Source of the DNA: Monilinia fructicola
Lineage: Eukaryota; Ascomycota; Leotiomycetes; Helotiales; Sclerotiniaceae
DNA length: 64,000 nt
Assembly: GCA_008692225.1 (NCBI GenBank)
Contig: VICG01000003.1
Span: 1,791,501 to 1,855,500 of the forward strand
Reading direction: 5' to 3'
Shown here: piece by piece, positions 21,423 through 35,300 of the stretch
Layout: each line of letters begins with the position of its first letter
Position numbering within the stretch: position 1 is the stretch's first letter
Program-made: the position numbers and the translations under genes
Notes under the pieces: generated by a model
What the model was told of the DNA's origin: nothing
Seen by the model: only the letters and a program-made list of their open reading frames with translations
Database searches by the model: none

Positions 21423-23500
21423 AGTATTAAGTAGTATAGGAAACTCCTGGGATATTCGATATTAAGGGCATCTATGCTCGAACTCTCGAGAATTCAAGCT
21501 GTGGCTCTTTTCGCCTTAAGGGGATGAAATTCAAGGTGTAAGGCAGCGTGATGTATTTATCCGCATATCCTCTAAAATGCGAAAAATGGACACATTAGGT
21601 AGTTCGTGCATATACCATGATTGATTTTTAACCTGATTGGTCATTTAGAGATGGTGTGACGGTCGACACAGAAGGAGTCGGTGACGGAGCCGACACCCTT
21701 GGCGTGTTGATAGAGACAACGCTGCTAACTTTGCTAACATTGTTAACAAAAGCGGTTAGAATAGTATTAGCTATCAGTAAACAGTGTTAATTAGTTCAAT
21801 GAAGATCAGCTTTTATCACGATACACGTTTCCTACTAGATGGAATAGCTTTTATAGATACTCATAATTTAAAAAGCTATTTTAGCTAAATTTATAGATTT
21901 CTTAAATTTTTTAAAAAAGAGCATATAATTAGAAATTACTAAAAGTTATATATATGAGTTTTTATAATATATTTTATATATATATTAAGCTTTTAGTTTA
22001 TTAAAGAAGTAGAGATATTCCTTAATATTTCGAGGACTCTAATGATTTGGTTGGCTAATAAGATCCCTGCTAAGCGAACGTGTCCATCTTCCGCATACGT
22101 ACTCTCAATGCTACCATATTTCATTGGTATAAAATAACCTATAAGCATGGAATTCATATTAATCCATGGATGTTTGCTTCTCTTTTGGACTATAATACTT
22201 TAGTCTGATAAACAACATATTTGATATAATATTCGGTATTTTGCATATGTAACCGTAAGGGCTGCTGCGCACCACACATGCAGTTCGAATGGGGACAAAT
22301 GATAGGTTCTCAGCATTTGAAAGGATTCCCGAGCGCTATGATTTGGCAGTATTTTATCATATTTCCTAAGAACTCCATCTGATAAACAGCCTTTCAGACA
22401 AATCCGGAATTTTGCAGTTTGTGCAACGCATGCGATATAAATCTTCAAATCCCTGGATGCCTATATCAAAAACAAAACAAACAGCATGGTTGATTATAGA
22501 ACAAAAAGTCGCAGAGGGTCGGGACAATGCATTATTTGAAGGCTTACAATACATCAACATATGCTGCATCCAGCCAATCAAGCCAGTGGCAGGAGTACAT
22601 TTGCTCTTTGGACAGTGGTATCTTCTTCCCGAATCGTTCAATGCAAACCCTATGCCTCTTTGCATACCGCCACTTTGTTATCTAGTCAACACTTTTTACC
22701 TTGCCAAAAATCACACTGCAATGATAAGCATCATGTATGCGGGTGAAATGTGTTGGGTCGCGGAATATGCTTGTTTGAATTTGGAGATTTACCTCTTCTG
22801 CTCTTGGCGCATATATCTGTCTTCAGCACCGTTTGTATTTTGCTAATGCGGTATCCCTCATCCCCCCTAGCTATCCCGTGGAAATCTCGTCACCAATGTA
22901 GTTATGTTACATATCTGAAAATGCAGATAATTTTGAATAACTTGGACAGCTTTTGTGACTGGGATCATCTCGCATTCCAACTTAGGTGATTAGCCGACTG
23001 GGGAAGTTTCAACGTACATGTAATGATATTGGCTTAGCTGTGAAAAGCCCTCTTATGTTTTATTTCCAGAATTATCTCCCAAAGATTATAGGGTTATCGA
23101 ATCGAGATGAATACAGGAAACCCTTATTATTTCTGTTTTCTTCGGATCCTTTGAGTGGTTGAATCTGGGGTAGATCGTCTACATGTGATTTTATTTTCAT
23201 GCAGATCACTGAAGGAGTCGTTAATACGTCTTGATACATCAATGTATTGTATCAATTTATATCACACAATCAGATCTCCCGAGTCATCTGAATCTTAACA
23301 TGTCTAAAGTTGATGGCTACTCAAAGAGAAATAACTTTCAATGTTCGAATCTTAATCTTACACTTTATATGCTAAAAAATACACCAGAGCTGCGCGTTTG
23401 CACAGCATGAGAATCGAAAAATAACAAAAACCTGTTCTACCCGCAAGAAGATGCTCCTGAACTCCCCTGGGGCATCCGAAGAACATAAATACATCCAAAC
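21423..23500. other. Gene-poor region with an AT-rich block
   Basis: About 21775-22060 is very AT-rich (runs such as ttataatatattttatatat) and looks like RIP-altered repeat DNA. Around 22200-22440 a segment of roughly 50 bases is loosely repeated (tctgataaacaacatattt and tctgataaacagcctttc). Frames at 22366-22846 are open on both strands but are not recognisable. Confidence 0.45.
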
Positions 23501-26500
23501 CTAGCGGTCCAAAGCTTGCGCCTGGCACTATAATCAATAATTAGCATCCATTCAACATCTCACATCACCACCACTAAACAGGGAATTAACGTACCATCTG
23601 CCAATATAATCCTCTCATCCTCAACAAACTCCCATGATCCCCCGTTTCCACCACATTTCCTCCTTCCCCCAGTACAAAAATAACATCCGCATTCTGCACA
23701 GTCGCTAACCTATGTGCGACAACAATCATAGTTCTCCCCTTCCCAGTTCTTTCAAAAACATCCTGGACACTTCTCTCCGTCTCAGAATCTAGATTCGACG
23801 TCGCTTCATCTAACAACAATAACCGAGGATTCCGAATTAGTGCTCGTGCAATGGCAATTCTTTGTTTTTGACCCCCCGATAATGCCACCCCATGTGCTCC
23901 GACTGCGGTGTTGTAACCTTCAGGGAGCGAGGAGATGAAATCGTGAATTTCAGCATCGCGGCATATTTGATGGAGTGTGGTGTCTGAGATTTCTTCCTCA
24001 TCTGAGATTCCAAGCAGGATATTTTCGCGGATGGAACCCTCAAACAGAGAGGGTTCTTGCGCAACTAGGGAGATTGATTCACGATAATCATCGAGGGAGA
24101 TATCCTTGATGTTTGTGCCTTGGTAGAGAATCTGGCCACTCTGAATTTGGTAAAATCGCTCGAGCAGGGATATGATGCTCGTTTTGCCGCATCCCGAGGG
24201 TCCAACGATGGCAGCGAATTGGCCTTTCTCGACTGTCATGTCCAATCCATTGAGGACTGGAACATCACGAGTTGGATATTTGAACGAGACCTTCTTAAGT
24301 TCAATTTTGATTCCACGCGAACCTTTCTCCCCATCATCTGCATTGGCGAAATCGTAAAGCACTGATTCGGGCTCCTTTTTGGCTTCTGGTCGCATGCCAC
24401 GAATTCGATTTGCTGCCGCAAATGCCTGGGCGACATTTGGCCCGAAGCTTAAAGATTGGCCGGCGGTGGTACTGCCTTGTACAACTGCCAGATACACAAT
24501 CAGGTAGTTGAACGGAGTATATTCATGGCTGGCTAGAAGTTGGCCGCCATACCAGAGAACAAATGCCATACATAGCAATGCAATACTGTCGCTCATAGCG
24601 AATATAAAGGTTGAGATCCTGGCTTTTTGGAAGGCTTTCTTGGTATAATTTCGTAACAGCTTTTCATACCGGCCGCAGATCTGCGACTCAAGAGTAAGAG
24701 CAGAGACGGTACGAAAAGCACCAATAGATTCGGTGGCGAACTTGGAACTCTCAGCAAACACTTCATTGTTCATTTTTTCAAACTGTGTTTCGTATCGAAG
24801 TCGGAAAAAATCCGGCTGCTAGAATGATTGGCATTGTCGTTACGACAGTTAGTAGTGTGAGTTTCCAACCGAAGTAAAATGACATGGCCACAGATCCAAA
24901 GATGTTGAACATGGAGATGAGGACTATTGCCATGTTTATTCCAAGCAATTGCTGGAGTTGAGTGGGGTCACTCGCCATTTTAGCCGTCAAACTCCCAACG
25001 GAATTCTCTTCCTCATCGTAGTATGATACGGGCTTCGATAACACGTTCTGGAAGTATTCTTGGCGATATGTAGCTGTGATATTCTAATCCAGCGTTAGCC
25101 AATGGAGTTTCCGAGGCTGGATGATACTTACAAATGAGACCGTGTTGGAAGACCATCCAAGAGCATAATAGCTGATTCCCACCCCAATAGCCAGCAAGGT
25201 GAACATGAAACACCAAAAATTAGTCTGGTCCTGGAGAACTTGTCCCCATAAGTTAAACAGTGAAATGAGTTTTGCAAATAAGAATGCATGTAATGGAAAT
25301 GAAATCCCAGCTCCCAATGAGCTGAGAAACATTATCGCATACCATGCCCATCTTGGCTTTTGTTCCCAAAGAAATAGTACGAAGCTTCCCCAAAGGATTT
25401 TCTGCTTTTTTATTGGAAGGGGCGATTCGAAGCTAGCTGTATGGTCCTCGACATCAAGGCTAATTCTCTCGAATATCGGCGAGTCTACATCTTGTTTCTC
25501 GGGGTCGTCTGGTACGGTAACTTCCTTTTGCCGGGGCTCGCCATCACTTAGTTGTTGAGCATTTGCGAGTGCCCAATATGGACCTTCAGTATCCATCAGT
25601 AACTGGTCGTGAGTCCCTTGTTGTACCACTTGTCCTTTTTTCATAACTACGATATTGTCTGCCTTGATTACGGTAGACAAGCGATGAGCTATCGTGATCG
25701 TGGTTCGGTTTTTAGACACTTTATCCAAAGCAGCCTGGACAATCCTTTCACTCCTGACATCGATGGCACTTGTTGCTTCGTCAAGGATCAGTATCTTAGG
25801 CTGTTTAACAATACTTCTCGCGATTGCAAGTCTCTGTCGTTGGCCGCCACTAAGTTTTATCCCAGCATCTCCCACCATCGTATTATACCCCTATTCATGT
25901 TAGCGGAATGCATAATTATTGTTTCAACTTTAGATTGACTTGCCTCGGGAAGTCGCTTGATGAATTCTTCTGCAAATGCCTCTTTACAGGCTCGTCTCAC
26001 CAACTTCCTTTTCTTGGCATAACTTTCATGCTCCCATTTTGTACCGATAAGACCGTACTCTACGTTTCGATAGATAGTGGTATTGAAAAGAAATGGCTCT
26101 TGTTGAACAAGACCTATCTGTGAGCGCCACCATTTCAAGTCAATCTCATGTAGCTTTCGGCCGCCAATGGTGATTGTGCCATTTCGGAAGAATAGTGTCT
26201 TTGCATCAGTCAGTAGCGACTCTTTATTATTCAAAAACAGTTTTAAAACTTACCAAAGCATTATCCGTGAGATTTCCGTCGAGCTCATACCATCTTTCAA
26301 TCAACCCAACAATAGTACTTTTTCCAGATCCAGAAGCTCCAACAATAGCAGTCAGCTTCCCAGCTGGAAATCTAACACTGAGATTATCAAGAACTTTAAC
26401 ATCATGTCTCAAAGGGTAGGCAAAGTTGACATTCTCAAGAACAATGTCCTCTCTGGAAGAAACATCTGGAGCCTGGACGCCTCCTGTCTTTGGCTGTGGA

Positions 26501-28410
26501 GCATCAATGATACTGAAAAGAATACCCGCAGCGCCGGCAGCTTTTGCAGCTGCAGTGATAGGGGCTGATATACCGCCAATAGACATTACAATAGCCATTA
26601 TAGACGATAGAACACTAGAAATATATTAACATCGTGTACTTATGTAAAGTGGAGTTTTACGTTTGGACGAACATAATTATAGTTGCGACACTCGATATCT
26701 CTGATTGTAGGTATAGCTTGATAGCGAACCAAAAGGACATCGCGAAGGTACTGGTCTAAAGTTAAGTAGGGAATCATATAATCATAGTCAGAAAACTTAC
26801 GCATGAATCGCAAAAAACACTAGCTGCTCGTCAGTATATGATATTTAGTTAGATCTGTGGACACATACCAGGAGCTTGCTGAGCAGCTACCAAAGGAGAC
26901 ATGAGTAAGCCCCGGCGGCGAGATTCTTTCACCCATGCAGCATATTTCTTTGCCAATTTTCCTTCTGCTTCGCAAGCAACTACCATCCTAATCGAGCTGA
27001 AAACTTCACTCGCAATAGCAGATGACATTTGGTCCGCCTGTTCGACTTGCTTAAGCATCTTGACTAATCTTGGGATTGTAAAACAGTAGAATGCAATGAT
27101 GAATACTAAGCCAGTGCTGGTCACAAGTGTGAGCATCCAGTTATAGTAAAACGCGACGATCAAAGCCGAAAAGATCAAAGAAACGCTTTGGAGAAACATG
27201 GACAGCTTTTCGGAGATGCCAAGTTGTAGAATATTAGCAGTGATGGTAATGATGGATGCTGTTTGCCCTGATGGTAAGGTATCAAGTACCGAAATAGGTT
27301 GACGGAAAAGCGCATTGAGGTAGGCAATTCGCATCGATGCAGAGATTCGAATGCTCACCATCCGGAACCCAAGCTATAATAGTGTTAAATAGGGCTGGTG
27401 ATCTGGGGTTGAAGTTGTACTCACAACAGCGACATAATCGAGGAGCAGCCTGCCCAAAAACAAATATAGCATGTATATTCTGGAGAATCACGTTAGCTAA
27501 TATCAATCATATAACGGGAAATGTACAGGCTCAAAGAACGAGGTGAAAGTTAAACATAACACCAGCTTTGGTGACTTTCACCTTGGATGGTTGAATTTAG
27601 GTTCAACATAAGATTGTATATTTTTCAAAGGGACCAAATGAAAGTTGGAAAGCGCCTGGTGAGTGTGTACAGTCCTGTTGATATCTGACACAATGCCACT
27701 TACACATTTTGATTAATAGCTTGGGTAAAAACCTCTTTGGTTTCATCAGAATCTGGATTATAGAATCCACTGAAATCACCGACAAGTTCACCTAGATGGA
27801 TAGACTTAGCGCTCCTAAAACCCACTATCGAAATGAGGGCACATCAATCTTACCAAAGACAACATTCATAAGAGGCAGTGTGATACCGGTGAACACTGAA
27901 GCACTTCCTGCTGCAATTAGGAGCAGTCTGTCATTGTGGTTGGTGTAAGAGAATATTCGCTGTGGAAGATTTTAGTCATGTGCAGCAATTAATGATGATG
28001 GGTTCACTTACCCGAAAATGAGATAATGCGAGCTTGTACTCTGCGCTGATGTAGGATACCTGAGTCTTTGGCTGAGCATCAATAACTTCAGCGTCCCCAT
28101 CGTCTATTTTGACGCTCTCATCTCCTGCTAGTAATGGCTCCTTCACCGAGGCAGTCCATTGCTTTGGCGACGTGGGTGAACTGAAGCCATCAGAATGCGG
28201 AGACTGGATTTCTTCCCTGATAGCATCTGTTTGCAATGGAATTCCATGAAATCTTTTAGATCCTTTTTGAATCTCAGGTTGTGGTGATTGTGATGTCTGT
28301 TTCTCGCCATATTCAAAGTCCAGTTCCACATCCGACAATAAAGGTACATCTGACGGTGATGACCTCGGTGGAGACGATGTCGATGACCAGCTATCACTGT
28401 TTCTTGCCAT
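23501..28410 (-). CDS. Full-size ABC-B (MDR/P-glycoprotein type) exporter, one frame break
   Basis: Twelve exons: 28012-28410, 27854-27959, 27704-27791, 27425-27479, 26869-27373, 26801-26819, 26661-26750, 26254-26614, 25944-26198, 25132-25890, 23595-25083 and 23501-23527; 1383 residues. The order is TMD1, NBD1, TMD2, NBD2. NBD1 has Walker [10 protein letters not shown], signature LSGGQRQR and Walker [12 protein letters not shown]2 has [25 protein letters not shown] and the switch His in VVAHRLAT. Exon 6 has only 19 nt, and the intron after exon 9 uses a GC donor (GAG|GCAAGT to GAATAG). A run of six A at 24805-24810 (plus strand) breaks the frame in TMD2; five restores [13 protein letters not shown] and phase. 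A long acidic N-terminus precedes TMD1. Such pumps in the plasma membrane expel toxic metabolites; here the PKS product is a plausible cargo by position. Confidence 0.92.
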
Positions 28411-29427
28411 CTTTAATTTTGTAGAAGGAAAGTTTGCTCATAGATTCTCATAACAGTATCATAACTTTCAGGGCGACCATGTGGCAAATCAAAATCGCTC
28501 AACATCTGTGCTAATGTTCCATAAAGTATCTTGTTTCAGATTTACTCTTTTCTCCATTGTATTTTGTAAACCTGACTAGTCTCAGAGTAAATTTATGGTA
28601 TAGCTAGGAACAGGCTTGACATCCGTGCAGAGGGAGAACCCCTGGTCTGACCGCGGACTTTGGACGTTAAAGCACATGGCTAACTCTGTGGGTATTGAAA
28701 CATCTCATATGAAAGAATACCTCGGAAGTAATCATAATGCCCTGAAATCAATGCAATATAAACGTTCAAGCCAAATAACTTTATCTGGCCATAAGCTTCC
28801 GGATGATCACCCCGCATGATTTCCCTTGATATTGTCTTCTCAGTCCCTGGATCTTAAGAAGACCGGCTCTCACTCGAATCCAGGCAATATTATGGTTAGC
28901 TGTTTCTTTTTTCACTTGGTATGTCAAAATACATGTATATATAATAATTGCATCATCGGCAGACATCGGGTAAAAGTCCGGTTAATATTTTGAAACTTGA
29001 GGGTTCCTAGCACGAATTAAAAATGTCGCAGGCCACTTCAAAGAACAAAATTCACATGAAGTCATTCTGGTTATTCTAAAAGCCTAGCATAAAGAGATGA
29101 GGTGACATTTCGGCCAAGAAATGACGAAAATACGGGCCCTAAAAATGGCCATCACCAAGGAACACACAACTAATGATGGAATAAGAAATATATACTGTGA
29201 ATTTTTACGATTCTAATACTGTCTGGTCTCTTGCCACGCCCGCCCTTTTTGAAACATGACATCTTGTGATAACTATGCAGGAAAAGAAGATGAAATTGTT
29301 CATTCTACGGCCTTTTAATCCCAAGCCCCGGGGCATGCGTGAGGCCTGCTCACTGCAAGAGTGCAATCTATTCTGCCAGGAACCTATGTAGATCTATATG
29401 CTCTAAAATAGTAACTCTTTGAACATA
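28411..29427. other. Intergenic region between two minus-strand genes
   Basis: Promoter side of the ABC gene and 3' flank of the hydrolase gene. No other gene recognised. Confidence 0.6.
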
Positions 29428-30377
29428 TCACAAGAGCCCAATATTGGAACCCATGGTACGTATTATATTGCCAAGTTCTCGGACTGTTTCTGGATCTCTA
29501 GGCAATGTATGGCCTTTCCCGTGATCGAAAAGGTATGCGTTGTCCATATCGCACACATTGTAGAGAGAGATACACCCTGCCAAATACGGATCTAGAGACC
29601 CAACTAATTCAAGAGTCAGATAATGTTAATAGTACCACTCAGAGCCAAAGTTGGAACACGTACTAATATGAACTGTTGGAACGGTAATAGTCAAGTCTGT
29701 CTCGTCCGCAAGGACAATTCCATCAAATTCGGGTGTCATCGGAGGCCACCCAGCGAAGAATACAGCACACTTGAACATTGGGGGTCTTCCTTCGGTCTCG
29801 AACCTCTTTTGTTCGTGCAACAATAGTGTCCCAGCAACAGTGGCCCCCTCTGAATAACCAATAATTCCATCAAAGGGGCCTTCTTCTTGCATGATGTCAT
29901 ACAAATACTCAATGGCATCTTGCGCACTTTCATCACAATAACCACCATCGGCATTTGGAACAGGAACCGATCCAACTACACCCTTCATCAATCCTCGCAT
30001 TTGATCCTCTGCAGTGGCGCCTTTGGGGAAATCACGAATGCGGTCGAGAAGGTCACTACCCCCTTCCTCGGTGTTACCGGGCTTGATAAATCGATAATGT
30101 GGCCCAGGCCCGAAATAGTCCTCATAACCTTCAGGGGGGGTGGCATCAACTGGGCCATGGGCGAAGAACAGCTCCGCAGTCTCATCAGATGCTAGTTCCT
30201 TAACCAGAGGAGCTGCTCTAGAAGTAAGCATATATCACAAACTTTTAAGGCTGGCAACGGTACGCACCAAGCTGCACTCTGAATTTCTACTTTGGTCAGC
30301 TTGAACTTCAAATATACAATCCAAGATATACTTACATCGGAGCTGCCATACGCTCCACAGAGACAGAGAAACTTCAT
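29428..30377 (-). CDS. FSH1-family serine hydrolase (alpha/beta hydrolase)
   Basis: Four exons: 30336-30377, 30264-30286, 29664-30217 and 29428-29603; 264 residues with no frame break. Begins MKFLCLCGAYGSSD. The nucleophile elbow is GYSEGA; the acid Asp is likely in GSLDPYL and the His in DHGKGHTLP, the usual FSH1 triad. Usual length for the family. FSH1-like hydrolases next to fungal polyketide synthases often release, hydrolyse or trim the polyketide product (for example the CitA-type protein of citrinin clusters). Here it lies 2 kb from the PKS start, divergently transcribed, so a role on the same product is likely. The third exon start uses TTCTAG; exon 2 ends at a GTACCG donor (phase 2), with a phase-1 alternative (GTGCGT) four bases earlier that does not fit exon 3. 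Confidence 0.9.
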
Positions 30378-30410
30378 AGTTGTAGATGTTTGAAAATGGA
30401 TTTTTAGTAA

Positions 30411-30563
30411 GGTAGGTAGCACTCCAGGAGCTAATATCAAAAAACAGAAGGTATATTGAGCGCAAAAAAGAGATAGTATAGTAGTTGGTAGGGTAGCACT
30501 CCAGGAGCTAATATCCCAAAACAGAAGGTAGATTGGATGTAAAAAAAATAGGATAATGGTATA
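30411..30563. repeat. Tandem direct repeat, two copies of about 77 bp, upstream of the FSH1-type gene
   Basis: Copy 1 starts near 30411 and copy 2 near 30487. Both contain gtagcactccaggagctaat followed by atc-aaaacagaaggta and diverge towards the end. It lies directly before the hydrolase ATG at 30377 on the minus strand, so it is in its promoter or leader. Confidence 0.85.
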
Positions 30564-32338
30564 AAGTTTCAAAGACGGCTTTCATAAGGGGTTTATGAAG
30601 CTCCTTAACCTTTGAGGATGAGAAACCTAAACAAGGATATGCATTACTTCAAAAAGAAATACCCCAATCAACTTTGGCATATGCCCATATTGAAACGTCA
30701 ATAAGACAAGAATCCCTTCATATCACGCTTGTCATCTTGTAACAAGTTTAAGATGTTGAAGCACAGACGAAGGAAATTGGCAAGTTGAGCTGCAAATCGA
30801 ATATTGTAGAGATCCTGCCTCTTGATCAATTTGTTGGATACAAGACCTTCCACTTGGGATTTAGGTCGTTTCCATTCAATGAAAACTCTATAAGTACAAA
30901 TGCTTTTTATAGATCCAGACTTCAGAGATCGTACAGGGTTTGGAAATGGAGATGGAGGTGGAGAGATCCATTATGATGTTGTTGATGTTGATGTTGTTGA
31001 TGTAACTTGGCACCTGAAACCTTGGAACTTTACGGAATAGGATTATGTAAGCGAAAACACATGACCAATCGGCGGGTAATGCATGTACAGTATGTGTATT
31101 AATAATCTTTTTAGAAATCTTTTATATATAACTATGAAATATTAAATCGATTTCAAATAAAGTGTGAGCATATAAAAAGAAATAGATGTAATATCTATTA
31201 TTAGTAATATTTTCTATATCTGAATTCAAACAAAAACGTGCCTTCTATCTTCGATTTCCGCCCGTTACTTCGTTGCATCAAAGTTGGTAAGATCTTACAT
31301 AGATCTAGAGATGTTTGTCCTACTCTGTATGTACTCGAGTAGCCTCAAAACTTACAACTGGACCTTGTGGCTGGGGGATTATAAATGATTGCGCCATATC
31401 CGCCGCCACTGCATCCCCACCACCGCCATAAGCATGACAAAGTCAAAAGCACTTGAGAGTCGTGAGAGTCTGATCTCACATCTCTTCTAGATTCAAATGT
31501 TTCGAGGGGAGGATCAATGCACAATACAACATCCACTCAGAAGAAGAAACGAAAGGTTGGGTCAGCCTAGTGCCGCCCGGTTTCATCAACCTTAATTGGA
31601 GCATTAACTTGAAGCAGAAAAGGAAACAACCTTAATTTGGCTTCCTCCGCTTTTGTTTGCATTTTTGGTTTCATACTGTGGTTGAGTTCGTGGATTATCT
31701 ACCAGATACTAGGTACCATGCAGCTTTATTGCAGCTTGCTCTATGATCTACTCAAGTACCATATCGCTCTTCATGAATCATCTCCAGGATTCCTGTTGGA
31801 GAGAAGCCATGATCGTATGTTCTAAGATTAAGCCCCCACGGGAAGGATAATCAATCCTAGAATCAACCAAACTGTGCCGAGCAATGCAGCATACAGATCA
31901 TGCAATGTGATGTTGCTTTCAGGACGCCTGATATTCTCAAATCTTCCATTCGTCTTCTCGTCCCACTCTTTGCCGTTTGATTCCTGGTCAAAACGATCTA
32001 TCGCTTACATTGGACGAAGAGCCAAGCTTTGATTGACACAGTGTGTGCAATACATTTGCATTGAACATGGGATGGCAGCCGTGCGAGATATGTTCGGTCT
32101 ACATTCCCGATGCTTGACCAGGAACTCAAAGCTCATCTTTCCCGTGGTTCTAGCTATTCATTTGAAACGATCTTGTCTAAGTGAAGATTAGCGTGAACTG
32201 GCGGAAAAAGGAGTTGAGATACGATCTCGAGGCATATGTATAGCCAAACTAATTCATATGTTCTTGTGATTTTGATTACGATTTTGATTCTTCAATGCTG
32301 TTGCATTACAAGCCAGCTTTAATCACAGCAAGACAAAT
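30564..32338. other. Divergent intergenic region between the FSH1-type gene and the PKS
   Basis: No gene recognised. AT-rich at about 31090-31230. A (gatgtt)n-like patch occurs near 30976-31000. Likely holds the shared or separate promoters of the hydrolase and the PKS; no binding motif is claimed. Confidence 0.55.
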
Positions 32339-35300
32339 ATGGCACCTTCAGCGACCGCCTGGACACCGCCCCAGGAGGGCATAAATGGTGCAGCCGCTAA
32401 AACAATATTCGAGCAGAACGTCGAAGCTGCTTTTGGAGGGAATGGCAATTGCGCCGGAGGTAAAGGCCTTCAAAGACCTTTATTCGCAAGCATTCAAGGA
32501 TGGATACATTTCGGGGTATAGCCAGCCTCAGCCTCCCAAGCAGATACCCATAGCAATTGTTGGAATGTCTTGTCGTTCTACCGGGAAACGTCAGCACTCC
32601 AGACGAATTCTGGGAGCTCTGTTCCAGAGCTCGAAGCGGCTGGTCAGAAATACCGAAGGAGAGATTTGACACTGCAAGCTTTTATCACCCCAATCCAGGA
32701 AAGGCAGGATGTTTCAATGCAGTCGGTGGAAATTTTCTCAAAGAAGACGTGGGTCTATTCGATGCGCCCTTTTTCAGCCTAACTGCCCAGGAAGCTACTT
32801 CGATGGACCCTCAACAACGAATTTTACTGGAATGTACTTTCGAAGCTCTGGAAAGTGCTGGAATACCTAAACACGAAATTATTGGGAAGGAAATTGGAGT
32901 TTTTGTGGGAGGCTCATTTTCTGAATATGAGTCGGCATCCTTTGTGGATACAGATAGTATTCCTATGTACCAAGCTACGGGTAAGTGATTATGTTTTTGA
33001 TCCTTCCTACTGTTCCCTGCTAAATATTCCAGGATGCGCTTTCGCTATGCAATCGAATCGTATTTCTCATTTCTTTGATCTACGGGGTCCTAGTTTTACG
33101 ATGGATACTGCTTGCTCTTCGAGCTTGGTTGCCTTACACCAGGCTTGCCAGAGTATTCGAAATGGAGAGTGCAAATCAGCAATTGTTGGTGGATGCCATT
33201 TGAATACATCACCTGATAATTGGATTTCATACTCAAATTCTCGGTAAGACATCCCACAGTTGCATAGAATTTTGGAGAACCTCACCTAATACAATATGCA
33301 TAGATTGTTTTCTAATGAAGGGAGGTCTTTCTCTTTCGACAGTCGAGGTACTGGTTATGGACGTGGTGAAGGCTGCGGTTTGGTCGTCTTAAAAACCTCT
33401 AGAGCAAGCTCTAAAGGATAATGACAACATCAGAGCCGTAATTAGAGGCAGTGGCATAAACCAGGATGGTAAAACTCCTGGAATCACTATGCCTAATGGT
33501 TCTGCACAAGGTAGGCTCAGCATAAATCCTAGGTGACTTTGCCATACAGATTACTTACCTCGGTAGAATCACTCATGAAATGGGTCTATAAAAGTGCTGG
33601 CATTGATCCAAAAGATACGGGCTATGTGGAAGCTCATGGAACCGGTACTAAGGTTGGAGATCCTATAGAAGCTGCCGCTCTGTATAATGTTTTTGGGGAA
33701 GGCAGAAATGCCAGAAATCCCCTCTTCATTGGATCAGTGAAATCAAATATTGGACATCTAGAAGCTGCTTCTGGTACGTACAATCTAGTGTTTTAAAGAT
33801 CTCCAGAAAATTGACACAGACATTACAGGTATCATATCTGTAATCAAAACAGCGATGATGCTTGAGCGCGGCTTTATTCTACCTAATCATGATTTCAAGG
33901 CTCCGAATGAGAACATCCCTTTCGCAAAATGGCATTTGAAGGTATGTCGTAAACTTTTTTTTTTGATAGATGCCATCAATGCTAATCTACGATAGGTTCC
34001 AATCAGTCAGCGCCCATGGCCTAGACCGAAAACGGTTTGCCAGTGTAAATAATTTTGGATTTGGAGGTACAAATGCACACGTCGTTTTAGAGCGGGCTCC
34101 CTTCATCAATAAGATCGAACCGGAATCTAGCGAAAAAGCCCTACAAGGTAGAAGATTAATCGCGCTATCCGCGAATGAATAAAGGTGCGCTGGAAGCACT
34201 CATGAAGAACATCGGTATCTACCTGGAAAGAAGACCAGAATTTTTCCAAAATGGTCTAATGAGCAATGTGGCTTACACATTAGGGCAACGAAGATCTCTG
34301 TGAGTATCCCTTTTCACTAATCTCCCAGTTTCAAAACTCGTTCGAAGCTAGATGAATTAAAACAAAGGTAGAGCTAATTTGAATACGCTCAGATTTCAAT
34401 GGAGAGTTGCGATCCCAGCCACGTCGTCATTTGAGCTCATACAAGCGCTGAACTCAGGGAAAGTCTCACCAGTGAGAGAGATTGAACCACTGCGAATTGG
34501 GTTCATCTTCACTGGACAAGGAGCGCAATGGAACGCAATGGGCCGTGAACTTTACGAACATTATCCCATCTTCGCTGCATCTCTAGATGCTTGTGATAAA
34601 TGCCTAATATCATTTGGCGCTCCTTTCTCCCTTATTACAGAGCTCAATAAAGACGCCGAATCCTCGCTTGTCAATGAAGCACACATCAGTCAGCCTGCAT
34701 GCACAGCGATCCAGCTTGCCCTAACTGATTTGTTACGAAGCTGGAATATCACTCCAACAGCTGTTGCTGGTCATTCCAGTGGTGAGATCGGAGCTGCGTA
34801 TGCGGCTGGCATTCTGCCTCTTGATTCCTGTATGGCAATTGCGTACTATAGGGGTTTAGCGACTGTTGGATTACGGGAGAAATTTCCAGATCTCCGAGGA
34901 TCAATGATGGCTGTAGGCTGTAGTAAGGAGGAGATTGAACCACTTATCGATCAGCTTAGCGCAAATACAGTTCGTATAGCTTGCTTTAACAGTCCGTCCA
35001 GCTTAACTATCTCAGGAGACGAGCAAAATTATCGATGAGCTTCAAGCATTAATGGAACAAAAACAAATGTTCAACAGAAAGCTACAAGTCGATGTGGCCT
35101 ATCACTCTCATCATATGAGTTTGGTCTCTAAAGACTACCGAAGCTGTCTTCAGTCTCTCGCACCACCCAAAACTACAGATGTCAAGTTCCATTCATCGTT
35201 GCTTGGCTCTCTAGTTGAAGGGTCCAGACTCGAGGCTCAATACTGGGTAGATAATTTGACCCAAGCCGTTCGATTCTCTGAAGCTGTGACAGATATGTGT

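Noticed and set aside
22366..22846. Overlapping frames of 99 and 144 codons on opposite strands.
   Set aside because: Neither resembles a known protein; the region carries loose internal duplication and may be relic DNA.
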